From NCBI GenBank assembly GCA_040901765.1, contig JBBDYG010000040.1, positions 310,001 to 374,000 on the forward strand: 64,000 bases of DNA, in the 5' to 3' direction. This DNA is from JBBDYG01 sp040901765 (lineage in GTDB: Bacteria > Planctomycetota > Planctomycetia > Pirellulales > Lacipirellulaceae). The notes under the pieces are model-generated. The model searched no databases. It had not been told where the DNA came from and was given only the letters and a program-made list of their open reading frames with translations. Position 1 is the first letter of the stretch, and every line of letters begins with the position of its first letter. The translations under genes were made by a program, and so were the position numbers. Shown in pieces: positions 8,247 to 18,082 of this stretch.

Positions 8247-11200
8247 ATGACATCCGACGAATACTTCCGCGCACTCGAGGAACGGCAATGGCTCTCCGCC
8301 TCGATGATGGACCGACTTCAGGCCAAGGTCGCCGACTCCGTACGCTCGTTCGACGCAACTGCGCTGACTAGGTTTTTAGTCGAGAAAGGACAGCTAACCG
8401 CCGCTCAGGGGCAGGAATTGCTTAGCCTCAGCGAATCCTCTGCTCCATCGATTTACCTAGAACCCGAGCCGTCGTCGCCCAAAGCAAAGAAAGAGAAGCG
8501 GCGAAAGCCGGTCGCGCTCGCTGACGAACTCGCCGAATCCGATCAGGATGCGCAGCGGATGCTGGCTGGCGGAAAGTTGAAATCGAAGGCGCGGGCCAAG
8601 AAGCCCAAGAAACAGGAAAACGAGTGGGACTCACCCCTGCTCCTCATCGGCGGCGGAGCGCTCGCGCTATTGGTACTGTGCGGCGTAGCGGTCGTCTATT
8701 TTCTGTTCAGCGAATCGGGCGACGAAGTATTAAGCGAAGCTCGCGCCGCCATGCAGAGCGGATCGTACACTCAGGCGATTCAACACTATCAAAAGTTTGT
8801 TGGCGATTACCCAGGACATCCCGACCATTCTGAAGCGCGAGTCAATCTGGCTATGGCGCGGCTGCGGCAAGCGACGGAGGCGCAAAACTACGCGATTGCC
8901 CTCGAAATGGCAAAAGAGGAGATACGCGCCATCGAGGACGAAGAAAAGTTCTCGCTCGCCGAGGGCGAATTGACGACCCTGCTTCCTCGAATTGCCACCG
9001 GTCTGGCGACCGCCGCCGAAAAAGAAACCGATCCCGCCAAAGTCGAGGAGCAAGCAGCCCTGGCCGCAGATGCCTTAACGCTGTGCTCCAACACGAATTA
9101 CATTCCTCGCTCGATGCGCGGTCCTGAAATCGAAGAAGTCCAGGCGACGCTCGATCGCATCGCGCGGCGACAAAAGGCGCTCGAAGAGCTTAGCTCGACG
9201 GTTGCCGCCATGGAACAGGCGAATGCCGCCGGTGACACACGCGCCGCCTACGAAGCGTATGAAGCGTTGCTCAAGAATAGCCCCGAGCTTACCGGCAACG
9301 AGCAATTACTCGAAACGGTTGCCGCCACGTCGAAGTCCGAGCAAGCGGGAATTGTGTTCGTTGAAGAACCGCAACCGGCGGTGACCGCCGAACCGCAAAG
9401 TCCGGTGATCGCCGAGCTAGCGCTAGCGGACCGCCGTGCCACGGCTGTCGCGCCCGCCACCGGCGTTGCGGCCATTCAGATTCGCGGGGTGCTCTATGGT
9501 ATCGATGTCGCCAGCGGGCGGCTTCTTTGGCGCCGCTACGTTGGGATCAGCAACAACCGGACACTTCCCGTAGTGATCGGTGGCGACGTGCTTTGTGTTG
9601 ACGCCGATTCGCATGAGCTATTGCGACTCAGCCAGCCGAGCGGAGAGTTAATTTGGCGCGCGCCACTGGGAGAGCAAGTCGTGCAGCCGGTGGTGGCCGG
9701 AAATCGCGTCTTCGTCGCGGCAGAATCGGGGCGACTGCATGTGCTTGAGCTAGATTCCGGCAATCGCCTGGGCCACGTGAAGTTCGCCCAGCCATTGCGC
9801 GCACCGCCGGTCGCCGATGCCGCGGCGAAGCGGCTCTATCTGGCCGGCGATCATTCGAGCCTTTACACGCTATCAGTCGATGATTTCAAGTGCTTGGGCG
9901 TCTTTTATCTGGGGCACGATCGCGGCACCGTGAGCGCCAGTCCCGCCGTGGTGCTTAACAAGCTAGCGGTTAGCGAGAACATCGGCCTGGAAACGAGTCG
10001 ATTGCATCTATTTGAACTCGATGCCGATGGCGTGATCGCGAAGCAGATCGTCGAGCAGCGACTCCCAGGTCTGGTGACCGAACAACCACTGGTCGATGGC
10101 CGACGGTTGATCGTTGCCACGGATCGCGGCCAATTGAGCGTTTACGACATCGCTTCCACGTCAGACGAGTCGGCGCTCAACCTCATTGCGTCCCGCGCGC
10201 CAACTCGCAAACAGCCACTGGCCTCCGCAGTGAGTTCCGCGGCCGGGCACTTATGGGTCGCCGACAGCCAGCTTTCGAAGTACTCGGTGGACCCAACGAA
10301 CACTCGCATCACCGTGCGCGATATCGCCGACAACTACGCCAATTCAACGTTCCATTCCGCACCGCTGGTGTTCGGCGAAGTCTTAATTCATGCCCGCACG
10401 CGGCGGGGCGATTCTGGCAGCACGGTAACGGCCACGGCCGCTCAGTCAGGTGAAGCCCTATGGGAAACCGAGGTTGCCCTCCGTCCGGCGGGCGGACCCA
10501 CCGCGACGGAAAGCCCCCGGGGACTGCTGTTGGCCACTGCCGGCGGGAAGGTATTCCTGTTCGATCCGGCTGCCATCGCGGCTCGAGTGCAAGACACGCC
10601 TCTGCCCGGCGCCGCCCGTCCTAGCACTGCCAAGCCACTGGAGTTCCGCCACGAGCTGCCAAGCGGTAGTATGGTTTTCTCGGCAAAGTCGTCTGCCGAC
10701 GTCCTCCTCTACGATCCCGCAGCCACCGCGCAGCTCGTGCGGTGGGTCCACCTCCCTAGCCCCTTGGCCTGCGAGCCGACTCTCTTCGGACAAGGTTGGA
10801 TCGCGCCCTTGGAGATTGGCCAAGTGATGCTGCTCGACGGGGCGGCGCAGCCACTTGCCGCCCCCTTTCAGCCGGCGCTAAAGCCGGGGACCGTAAAAAA
10901 CTGGCTGCCTGCAAGTGCGATCGACGACAAGCAGTTTGTAATCACCGACGGCGTCGAGGCGATCCACCTTATCGAGTTGCAGCCAGCGCCTCAGCCACAT
11001 CTCACCTCCGTTAAGGACGCGGCGCTCGGCTCGACGAGTGCGACCACGCGCACCGCAGTGTCGGGCGGCAAAGTGCTCGCGGGAGCGAAAGAGCCACGGC
11101 TCGTCGCCTTCACGCTACCAACACTGGAACCCAGCGACCCCATTGCACTCACGGGAACGGTGGTGTGGGGACCGTTCGCGGTGAACGAGCACGTCGTACT

Positions 11201-11480
11201 CGCGACGGCTGACGGAAAGCTGGTGGCAATTGCCGCCGATGGCAGCGCTACTTGGCAACAAGACATCGAGCTGGCTCCCGCGGGAACGCCGCTTGCGCGA
11301 GGCGATGCGGTGCTGTTGGCCTTCCCGAATGGGCTACTGCTCAAACTGCAATTAGCCACGGGCGAGGAAGCTGCCCGCGCGGAACTGAAGCAGCCGCTCG
11401 CCGCGGGTCCGGTGGAGTTTGAACAGCGCCTTGCTGTCGCGACCACCGATGGCGCCGTACTAATTGTAAACTTACCCTGA
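8247..11480 (+). CDS. Membrane-anchored TPR and PQQ-type beta-propeller protein
   Basis: A 1077-residue protein. Residues 1-65 form a small helical domain (FLVEKGQLTAAQGQELL) that resembles one found N-terminal to the kinase at 15433. A lysine-rich linker follows, then one membrane helix at 130-154. Residues about 160-380 are TPR-like (MQSGSYTQAIQHYQKFVGDYP), and the rest is a PQQ-type propeller with repeats such as DVASGRLLWRRYVG and SGELIWRAPLGEQVVQPVV. Propellers of this kind usually act as scaffolds (as in BamB), not quinoprotein enzymes; no catalytic residues are evident. The protein would place its TPR and propeller in the periplasm beside the ExbB/ExbD proteins. Confidence 0.82.
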   Translation: MTSDEYFRALEERQWLSASMMDRLQAKVADSVRSFDATALTRFLVEKGQLTAAQGQELLSLSESSAPSIYLEPEPSSPKAKKEKRRKPVALADELAESDQDAQRMLAGGKLKSKARAKKPKKQENEWDSPLLLIGGGALALLVLCGVAVVYFLFSESGDEVLSEARAAMQSGSYTQAIQHYQKFVGDYPGHPDHSEARVNLAMARLRQATEAQNYAIALEMAKEEIRAIEDEEKFSLAEGELTTLLPRIATGLATAAEKETDPAKVEEQAALAADALTLCSNTNYIPRSMRGPEIEEVQATLDRIARRQKALEELSSTVAAMEQANAAGDTRAAYEAYEALLKNSPELTGNEQLLETVAATSKSEQAGIVFVEEPQPAVTAEPQSPVIAELALADRRATAVAPATGVAAIQIRGVLYGIDVASGRLLWRRYVGISNNRTLPVVIGGDVLCVDADSHELLRLSQPSGELIWRAPLGEQVVQPVVAGNRVFVAAESGRLHVLELDSGNRLGHVKFAQPLRAPPVADAAAKRLYLAGDHSSLYTLSVDDFKCLGVFYLGHDRGTVSASPAVVLNKLAVSENIGLETSRLHLFELDADGVIAKQIVEQRLPGLVTEQPLVDGRRLIVATDRGQLSVYDIASTSDESALNLIASRAPTRKQPLASAVSSAAGHLWVADSQLSKYSVDPTNTRITVRDIADNYANSTFHSAPLVFGEVLIHARTRRGDSGSTVTATAAQSGEALWETEVALRPAGGPTATESPRGLLLATAGGKVFLFDPAAIAARVQDTPLPGAARPSTAKPLEFRHELPSGSMVFSAKSSADVLLYDPAATAQLVRWVHLPSPLACEPTLFGQGWIAPLEIGQVMLLDGAAQPLAAPFQPALKPGTVKNWLPASAIDDKQFVITDGVEAIHLIELQPAPQPHLTSVKDAALGSTSATTRTAVSGGKVLAGAKEPRLVAFTLPTLEPSDPIALTGTVVWGPFAVNEHVVLATADGKLVAIAADGSATWQQDIELAPAGTPLARGDAVLLAFPNGLLLKLQLATGEEAARAELKQPLAAGPVEFEQRLAVATTDGAVLIVNLP

Positions 11481-11488
11481 TTCCTAAC

Positions 11489-13888
11489 TTGTTTGAACAA
11501 AACGACAGCAGCGTGCAGCGTCGCGGATTGACAACATGCCCACAGCTTCTATCGCCCGGCGCGTTCCCGCTATCGTTGTGTCGTGCTAAACACTTAGCGA
11601 TGCTAGTTCTGGCGTGCGTTACTAGCGCAGCCGGGGTTGGTGCATCTGCTCAAGACACCGATCAACCCGCCGATCCCGTGGTCCGGCTGATCGATCAACG
11701 GCCGTTCGATCAACTCGTTCTCAACGCCGCGAACGGCAACTCGGTACTGAATGTGTTTCCGCTTGAGTTTCCCAACCGGGCGGTTCCCAGCCCCTTTCCA
11801 GCGGGCAAGCTACAGGTCCGGTTGCTTGACCGGCCCGCACAATTGTTCGACGTCGAGTGGAGCGACATCGCGGAAATCCGCCTCTTCGAGTACTTGCTGC
11901 TTCAGGAGGCCACGCGGCTGACCAACCAAGGCGAGTTCGATCAGGCATTCGATTACTTCAATCACCTGCTTCAATCTTATCCTCAACTGCCGGGTCTAAG
12001 TCCGGCCGCGGAACGCTATCTACAGCAGGACGCCCTGGCCGCTTTCAAGGCCGAAAAATTCGAGCGGGCGCTCGCCGTGCTATTGAGCTTGTATGAACGC
12101 AATCCCCAGTTCGGCGGTCTCGCGAAAGCAGTTGACTCGGTGGGCGGAAAAATCATTGAAAAGCAACTCGCCGCGCGACAGTTTGACGCCGCCCGAGCGA
12201 CGCTCGAGCTTTTGTCGAGCCAATTTCCAAAGTTAACCCTGGATACCGTTCCCGCATGGCGACAACGGTTTGTCGCGGCAGCGGCGCAGAAAGTTGCAGC
12301 AGCTCGCGAGCTTGCCGCCGCCAACAAATTCCCCGATGCCCGCCGAACGATTCGGCAAGCGACTTCTATTTGGCCTGAGGCCGAAAACGCCACCGAGCTT
12401 CTGGCGAGCATTGATGCGGCGTTTCCGCTCATTTCGGTGGGCGTATTCGAGTCGGCGCCCAGCGACCTGACACCTCGGCTCGACTCGTGGTCTTCGCTAC
12501 GAAGCAGCCGACTCACCCAGCGATCGCTCACGGAGTTAGTCGATTACGGCTCCGAGGGTGGCATCTACGTCTCTCCGTTGGGGACACTCGCACAAGATAC
12601 CGCCGGCACCACGGTCACGTTGCAGATCGATCCGCAGAGTCTCGAAGCCGGCGCGGTTGCGGCCGTTGCAGCATCTGTCTCACGCATGTTGCTTTCCATG
12701 CCCGATGCCGATGGCCATGAGTTAGTTGGACGATTGGCGGCGGTGCGACTCGAATTCCCGGACAAAATTCACGCGGACTTTGTAGCGCGGCACGTGCGAC
12801 CGGAAGCGTTGTTGCAATTGCCATTGCCTGGCGAGATCGTGGGGCGCTTGTCGAGTGTTGTCTATCAGCCAAGTTCTCGGGAAGCCAACGCGGTGCGGTT
12901 CGAGAAAGTCGGCGACGGTACTGCGGGCGTGCGCTGTATTGAAGAGGTCACTTTTTCCGATGACGATGCAGCGATTGCGGCCTTGCTGCGGGGCGAGATC
13001 GATGTCCTCGAGCGCATTCCGCCGTGGCAGTTGTCAAAGCTCCGAGAGCGGTCCGATGTGCAGGTCGGCACTTATCGGTTGCCGACGGTTCACGTGCTTC
13101 TACCCAACCCGCAGTCAAAGCTCGCGAACCAGCGCGAGTTTCGCCGGGCGCTGGTCTACGGCATCGACCGCGAGCGAATTCTCAAAGACGTTCTCCTCGG
13201 CGGCGAGTCGATCCCAGGATTTCAAACGCTCAGTGGTCCCTTTCCCGCCGGCGTTTCGCAAAGCGATCCAGCCCGTTATGCCTACAACAGCCAGATTCAA
13301 CTCCATCCCTACGATCCCCGGCTGGCCTCGTTGCTGGCCACGGTTGCCTGGAACACCGTCCAGAAGTCCGAGCAACCCAAGGACGGCGAAGAGAAAGTTG
13401 AAGAGCCGCCCGATGCAGCGCCCATGCCAACGTTGCGGCTCGCGCATTCGTCCGACCCCGTCGCTCGCACGGCATGTCAGTCGATTAAGCTGCAACTCGG
13501 CGCGATCGGAATTCCGATCGAATTAGTCGAAGTTACCACCGATGGAGATCAAGACTACGACCTTCGCTACGCCGAAATATCGATTTGGGAACCGCTCGTG
13601 GATGCCGCCCGCGTGCTTGGCATCAACGGCATCGCGGGTGTTTCGACCGACTACATGATCGGCGCGCTCGGCAAACTCGATTCCGCAACCACCTGGAACC
13701 AAGTGCAGGCGGCGCTGTACGGAATCCACGAGTTGGCTCACAACGACCTGCCCGTCATCCCGTTGTGGCAAACGGTCAACTACTTCGCCTATCGACGCGA
13801 TCTCCAGGGGATCGCCGAGTCGCCGGTCGTGCTCTATCAGGACGTCGGCAAGTGGCAACGCGTGATTGGAACGGCACAGGTGCGATGA
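11489..13888 (+). CDS. TPR plus solute-binding-protein (family 5)-like exported protein
   Basis: About 799 residues. After an N-terminal hydrophobic segment comes a TPR-like part (about 130-310) and then a region resembling the peptide-binding SBP family 5, with the diagnostic FRRALVYGIDRERIL near residue 551. No ABC permease genes lie nearby, so it is unlikely to be an ordinary peptide importer component; the fold may be reused for ligand sensing. The start is uncertain: a TTG at 11489 lies 8 bases after the previous stop, whereas an ATG at 11600 gives a short signal peptide ending near GASA-QDTD. It shares an ATGA overlap with the next gene, so the two are translationally coupled. Confidence 0.72.
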   Translation: MFEQNDSSVQRRGLTTCPQLLSPGAFPLSLCRAKHLAMLVLACVTSAAGVGASAQDTDQPADPVVRLIDQRPFDQLVLNAANGNSVLNVFPLEFPNRAVPSPFPAGKLQVRLLDRPAQLFDVEWSDIAEIRLFEYLLLQEATRLTNQGEFDQAFDYFNHLLQSYPQLPGLSPAAERYLQQDALAAFKAEKFERALAVLLSLYERNPQFGGLAKAVDSVGGKIIEKQLAARQFDAARATLELLSSQFPKLTLDTVPAWRQRFVAAAAQKVAAARELAAANKFPDARRTIRQATSIWPEAENATELLASIDAAFPLISVGVFESAPSDLTPRLDSWSSLRSSRLTQRSLTELVDYGSEGGIYVSPLGTLAQDTAGTTVTLQIDPQSLEAGAVAAVAASVSRMLLSMPDADGHELVGRLAAVRLEFPDKIHADFVARHVRPEALLQLPLPGEIVGRLSSVVYQPSSREANAVRFEKVGDGTAGVRCIEEVTFSDDDAAIAALLRGEIDVLERIPPWQLSKLRERSDVQVGTYRLPTVHVLLPNPQSKLANQREFRRALVYGIDRERILKDVLLGGESIPGFQTLSGPFPAGVSQSDPARYAYNSQIQLHPYDPRLASLLATVAWNTVQKSEQPKDGEEKVEEPPDAAPMPTLRLAHSSDPVARTACQSIKLQLGAIGIPIELVEVTTDGDQDYDLRYAEISIWEPLVDAARVLGINGIAGVSTDYMIGALGKLDSATTWNQVQAALYGIHELAHNDLPVIPLWQTVNYFAYRRDLQGIAESPVVLYQDVGKWQRVIGTAQVR

Positions 13889-15336
13889 AACAGCCGAGAA
13901 ATCGCCGACGATGCACGCTTCTGCGGACCGCAATCCTGTGGGCCGGCCTAGGCAGCGTGTGCGCGTGCGCGGTGAACGTCGCGCATGCCCAAGATGGTCC
14001 TCAGTGGGCGTTGTCTTCCTATCGCACGAAGGTCGTATTAATACTCGATGTTCCTCCGCTTGCCAACTCGGTTCTCCAGTCCGTTTTGCCGCGACACCTC
14101 GAACAACGAACGACGGCCGCAATCGGCCCGCTATGGGATCTATTGATCGTGCGACCCACGGGCGCCGAAGCGCATCGCTTGTCCAATTCATGGAACGAGC
14201 TTCCCGCCGATCTCTTGGCAAGCCTTTCCACGGATTGCGACAAGCTGGTGGTGCTCGTCATTTCCGCCGATGGACAGGGCTATCGGGTGCGGTGCAAGGC
14301 GTATGACACCCTTCTGCGATTATGGACTTCCACCTTCGATTATGAACAAGGAGATCTCCACCGCGTTCCAGAAACGGCATTCTGGGCGCTGCGAGAAACG
14401 TTCGCACCCGTTGCCTACTTCCAATCGGATCCCGGCGATGACCAACAAGTCGTCGTTAGCTGGAAGGGCTCGGCGCTTCCGGCGAAGGACAATTCGGCAG
14501 CATGGATCGGTCCCGGCGACATCCTTCTGCCGGTAATGCGCCGGACGAACCGGGACGGCAGCCCCGTCGAGAACGGGATTCAGCAGGTGCCCTGGACCTA
14601 CTTGCAAATGAGCGCGGAGGAATCGGAGAGTTCCAAAGCCCGAGTTTTCAGTCACACCAAGCGGCCATTCGGCGCACGCCGGCGTGGCACCGTCGAACAG
14701 AACGCAATTCTCTCGCGTGGACCGCTGCTAGGGGTCGTTGTGCAACTTCAATCGCGGACCAACAACAATCTGCCGCTGGCCGGCTTCGATGTCTACCGTC
14801 AGGTTCCCGGGCAAGAAGAAACGACGTGGATCGGCAAATCGAACCTGCAAGGTGAGATTCAGATTCCGCCCGACAAACATCCGCTGGAAATGGTCTTCGT
14901 CAAATCCGGCAGCCAAGTCGTCGCGAAGTTGCCAATTGCGTTTAACACGGATCGATTGGTCAAAGTGCCGCTCGTCGATGATCCCGTGCGATTGCAAGCC
15001 GAGGCCAAGATCAACCTCGTCCGCGAGCAGCTCATCGACCTCGTTGCCCGCCGAACAATTCTGGCCGCCCGCGTTCGCCAGCAGATTAAGGACGGCAAGC
15101 TCGACGTCGCTTCTTCGCTCGTCGGGCAACTCGAAGAAATGCCCGGTCGAGCGCAGTTCGACCAGATGCTCGCCAAGCAAGAACAGCTTAGCCGATCATC
15201 GCATCCCATCGTGCAGAAGCGAATCGACAAGCTCTTCGCCGACACCCGCGTGGTCCTCGGCCACTTCCTCGACGCCCGCCTCGCCACCGACCTCCGCACC
15301 GAACTATCGCAAGCGCGACAAAGCACCACGCAGTAA
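13885..15336 (+). CDS. Exported protein of unknown function, last gene of the ExbB/ExbD cluster
   Basis: A 483-residue protein with a signal peptide (charged start, hydrophobic core, cleavage near AHA-QDGP). I recognise no domain in the first 280 residues. Residues about 290-350 could be a beta-sandwich (LPLAGFDVYRQVPGQEE), and the last 150 residues look helical (KINLVREQLIDLVARRTILAARVRQQI). The start ATG at 13885 overlaps the stop of the previous gene as ATGA, indicating coupled translation and a related role. The frame is open further upstream but lies inside the preceding gene. Confidence 0.75.
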   Translation: MKQPRNRRRCTLLRTAILWAGLGSVCACAVNVAHAQDGPQWALSSYRTKVVLILDVPPLANSVLQSVLPRHLEQRTTAAIGPLWDLLIVRPTGAEAHRLSNSWNELPADLLASLSTDCDKLVVLVISADGQGYRVRCKAYDTLLRLWTSTFDYEQGDLHRVPETAFWALRETFAPVAYFQSDPGDDQQVVVSWKGSALPAKDNSAAWIGPGDILLPVMRRTNRDGSPVENGIQQVPWTYLQMSAEESESSKARVFSHTKRPFGARRRGTVEQNAILSRGPLLGVVVQLQSRTNNNLPLAGFDVYRQVPGQEETTWIGKSNLQGEIQIPPDKHPLEMVFVKSGSQVVAKLPIAFNTDRLVKVPLVDDPVRLQAEAKINLVREQLIDLVARRTILAARVRQQIKDGKLDVASSLVGQLEEMPGRAQFDQMLAKQEQLSRSSHPIVQKRIDKLFADTRVVLGHFLDARLATDLRTELSQARQSTTQ

Positions 15337-15349
15337 CGAACTTGCGTGC

Positions 15350-15414
15350 CACTGCTGGCTTGCCCAGCAGTGAGAAGCGGGTACCAGGCCACACTGCTGG
15401 ACGAGCCAGCAGTG
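15350..15414. repeat. Paired hairpin repeat between convergent genes
   Basis: Two identical stems, CACTGCTGG/CCAGCAGTG, each with a 5-base loop, at 15350-15372 and 15392-15414, lie between two convergent stop codons (15336 and 15433). It may serve as a bidirectional terminator, though no T-run follows. Its build, two hairpins with 9-base stems in one unit, parallels the pairs at 28569 and 59407. Confidence 0.8.
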
Positions 15415-15432
15415 CCACCCGAAGCCGCCAAT

Positions 15433-16818
15433 TCACAATTGCTTCCACACAATTACCGCCAAAATCGCCACCGTCGCGATCGCAGCCACGAGCGCAATCC
15501 ATCGCGAAACCACGTCCACGCGACTCGGCTCCATCGGCAGCATCGGTGCTTCGGTCAGCGTCTCTTCCGCCGCCCGTTCGGCCGGATCGGTCCCCTGCGA
15601 CGCTTGGCTGAGAATCTCGCCCCCCGTCGAGGTCGCTTCTTCGTCCGAAATGTCTTCCTCGCGGTCGGCGGTGACCGTGTCTTCCAGCCCGGTCGCGTGC
15701 GCGCGCACCGAGTGACCGCGCGATTGCAGCGACCGCTCGCCCGCCAGAGCCAGTTCGGCCAACTCGCGTCTCCCGGCCTCGGTCGCCCACGGAGCCAGCC
15801 GCTGCGCCACGGTCGCCGCCGCCGGCAGCCGCTTCGCCGGGTCTTTTTCCAACATGTGGAGCAGCAATTTAACCATCTCGGTCGGCAGGCCCGGCGCAAA
15901 TTGTCGCGGGTCGCGCGGCGCTTCCGTCAAATGCCGCTGCATCTTTTCTGCCGTGTTGCCGCCCGGAAACGGAACCTTGCCCGTGACCGCGTAATAAAGC
16001 GTGCAGCCGAGGGAGTAAACGTCGCTCACCGGCATAATCCGCTTGGGTGACGCAATCGCCTCCGGCGCGAGGTAGTCCGCCGTGCCGACCACCCGCTGCC
16101 GGCCATCGCCAACGGCGTGCATCACCGAGTCCTCCAAATACCACGCGAGGCCCAAGTCGATCACTTTCACTTCGCCGTCGGGCCGCACGAGCAAGTTCCC
16201 CGGCTTCACGTCGCGATGCACCAGCCCCTTGCGATGAGCGTACTCGAGTCCATGTGCCGTCTGCATCAACGCGGTGGCCGCCGCACCGACCGGAAGCGCC
16301 CCGAGCCGCCGCACCATCCGTCGCAGGTCGATCCCCGGCACGTACTCGGTCACAAAGAAATGCGTATCGCCATCGCAGTCGGCGTACAGCACGCGCACCA
16401 AATTCGGATGGTCGAGCTGCGCCTGTGCCCGTATCTCGCGCAAGAAGCTGGCGACCGACTCGGGCGTCGATTTCTGCCGTGGCAAGACCTTGATCGCCTC
16501 GACCCGCCCCAGCAGTTCATGCACGCCTTTGAAAACGTGCCCCATCCCCCCGCGGCCAATCGCATCGACAATCCGGTACGGCCCGAGCGTGAACTTCGTC
16601 CGCCCCGCCTGAAGCTGTTCCATCTGCCAACGGTTCAAATACCCCCGCACCAAAAGCCGCTCGCCCAGCAGCTCATCCGGCACCTGGTCCGAAGGCATCC
16701 GCCCAGGCAACTCGCGCAGTATCTCCCCCAGCGTCTCCTCGAGCTGCATCGGAGAAACGAGCCGACTAGCCAGCGCCGTCCGCTGAAGCACCGAACGAGT
16801 AGTTTGTTCCATCGGCAT
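15433..16818 (-). CDS. Serine/threonine protein kinase with C-terminal membrane anchor
   Basis: A 461-residue Hanks-type kinase. Residues 20-75 form a small helical domain (LLVRGYLNRWQMEQLQAG), and the kinase domain spans about 80-360: glycine loop GRGGMG (88-93), Lys110 (AIKVLP), Glu127, HRDVKPGN (201-208) and DLG (221-223) in place of the usual DFG. DVYSLGCTLYYAVTG is subdomain IX. A membrane helix at about 437-457 is followed by only a few residues, so there is no extracellular sensor domain. All catalytic residues are present, so it should be active. It converges on the ExbB/ExbD cluster. Confidence 0.92.
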   Translation of the reverse strand: MPMEQTTRSVLQRTALASRLVSPMQLEETLGEILRELPGRMPSDQVPDELLGERLLVRGYLNRWQMEQLQAGRTKFTLGPYRIVDAIGRGGMGHVFKGVHELLGRVEAIKVLPRQKSTPESVASFLREIRAQAQLDHPNLVRVLYADCDGDTHFFVTEYVPGIDLRRMVRRLGALPVGAAATALMQTAHGLEYAHRKGLVHRDVKPGNLLVRPDGEVKVIDLGLAWYLEDSVMHAVGDGRQRVVGTADYLAPEAIASPKRIMPVSDVYSLGCTLYYAVTGKVPFPGGNTAEKMQRHLTEAPRDPRQFAPGLPTEMVKLLLHMLEKDPAKRLPAAATVAQRLAPWATEAGRRELAELALAGERSLQSRGHSVRAHATGLEDTVTADREEDISDEEATSTGGEILSQASQGTDPAERAAEETLTEAPMLPMEPSRVDVVSRWIALVAAIATVAILAVIVWKQL

Positions 16819-16920
16819 GTCTCCCGGACAGACGATGGGGTGTCACGGCTAAGAAAAGCGATTCCGGAATAAGTTTAGCTTGCGAGGCGGGAGGGATGCA
16901 ACTAGGCGAGGCGGCGGACC

Positions 16921-17241
16921 TTAGCCGCGCTCGCTTGCGACGCGCGATTGAAGGCAATTAATCGCGCTGCAAATCCGCTGGCTGAGACGCCAAAGAAACG
17001 TCACCATATAGCACAGGAGAAGAAACAAGCAGCCAATGCCGCCGCATATCACTAAGCCTGGCCTGACACCGAAAATAAACACTACGACGATATAAGTTGT
17101 CAACAGAGCCAGAGCGGGGAGGCAGCACAGCAAAAGAAAGAAATACACTTTCCAGCGAGAAGGGCTCGATGATGTTGAGCGTTGACCAGACACAGGAGGA
17201 ACCTTAACGTTAGCGAAAAGTGTTGATCGTCCAACCAACAT
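16921..17241 (-). CDS. Small membrane protein of unknown function
   Basis: A 106-residue protein with two strong hydrophobic segments, about residues 32-55 (VYFFLLLCCLPALALLTTY) and 60-83 (LVICGGIGCLFLLLCYMVTF), and short polar ends. I recognise no family. Its ATG at 17241 overlaps the end of the preceding small gene by 32 bases, which suggests coupled expression. No strong ribosome site is seen. Confidence 0.5.
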   Translation of the reverse strand: MLVGRSTLFANVKVPPVSGQRSTSSSPSRWKVYFFLLLCCLPALALLTTYIVVVFIFGVRPGLVICGGIGCLFLLLCYMVTFLWRLSQRICSAINCLQSRVASERG

Positions 17242-17416
17242 CCCAGGAAATGATTACTTCATCATCCACTCGTTGTTCAATGCGGCGCACGACATCCGCT
17301 TCGGGCTCCAGGTCGACGATTCTCTGGGCGGCTTGTTGTGAAAGCGCTTCGGACACCGGATCGAGATACCTTTCGAGAAAATGTTCGGCGGTAGCCATAG
17401 CTTCCAATTCTACCAT
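17210..17416 (-). CDS. Small hypothetical protein
   Basis: A 68-residue protein with a helical stretch LDPVSEALSQQAAQRIVDL followed by an acidic segment. It resembles, from memory, the N-terminal half of a small-protein family common in planctomycetes, whose members continue for another 25-30 residues; here the C-terminus differs, so it may be truncated. The ATG at 17416 is my choice; an ATG at 17398 (after GGAAG) and a TTG at 17452 are alternatives. It overlaps the downstream membrane-protein gene. Confidence 0.45.
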   Translation of the reverse strand: MVELEAMATAEHFLERYLDPVSEALSQQAAQRIVDLEPEADVVRRIEQRVDDEVIISWDVGWTINTFR

Positions 17417-18082
17417 ATTGGCCACGGTCCGTGTCAATCGGAAACTTGGCAAGAATAGCTGTCCTCGCCAATCGACTCCTACCGACGGGTGATTGAAATC
17501 GAAGCCGCAATGCCGCCGCCAATGAACGCTGAGTGGACATCGCTACGGATTAGCTGGCCCGCCCAGCAGCGTAAAACCACTACACGCCGCGATCAGGCCA
17601 ACACTCCCTCTGCTACCAACCACCGGAACCTACAATCTCCCAACTTCGTCGTTGAAAAGAGCCGCCCAACATGGTATATAAGCGTCCATGTACACCAATC
17701 CGCGAGCACCGCCCTAATTCAAACCCCGACCGCGCGCTTCGTGCGCAGGGCCGTACCGACTCCGCCGAGCCACCCCGTAATTCGGGCATGGCGATCGAGG
17801 AAGGTGCGCGCCCACCCGATCGCTGACTCCTCGCGAGCAGCCTGCCGCTACCGTTGCGCGCGGAAGGGCTAATTTCGCAGCACCGTGAGGTGTAAATGCC
17901 AGGAGAATTCGAGGGAAACCAATTGTGGCGGTGCCAATCGATGTTTGGGACAAATTGCAACGCCGGTTTGACGCTACAGGGATGCGCCAAACTCAACGAA
18001 ACGGCAATCAGCGCCACTCGACAAAACTCATAGGACGCCACTCACTATTCGGCATTCCGCATTTCGTAGGTGGAATGCAGCC
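17417..18082. other. Region without a convincing gene
   Basis: About 660 bases. Open frames on both strands exist but are rich in Arg, Pro and Ser and have neither ribosome sites nor family features. I see no tRNA or obvious structured RNA. It could hold a decayed gene. Confidence 0.45.

Noticed and set aside
11489..13888. Peptide ABC importer operon
   Set aside because: Only the SBP-like protein is present; no permease or ATPase of that family is near.
17489..18041. Two open frames of 127-142 codons on opposite strands
   Set aside because: Rich in Arg, Ser and Pro, without family features or ribosome sites, so probably chance frames in non-coding DNA.
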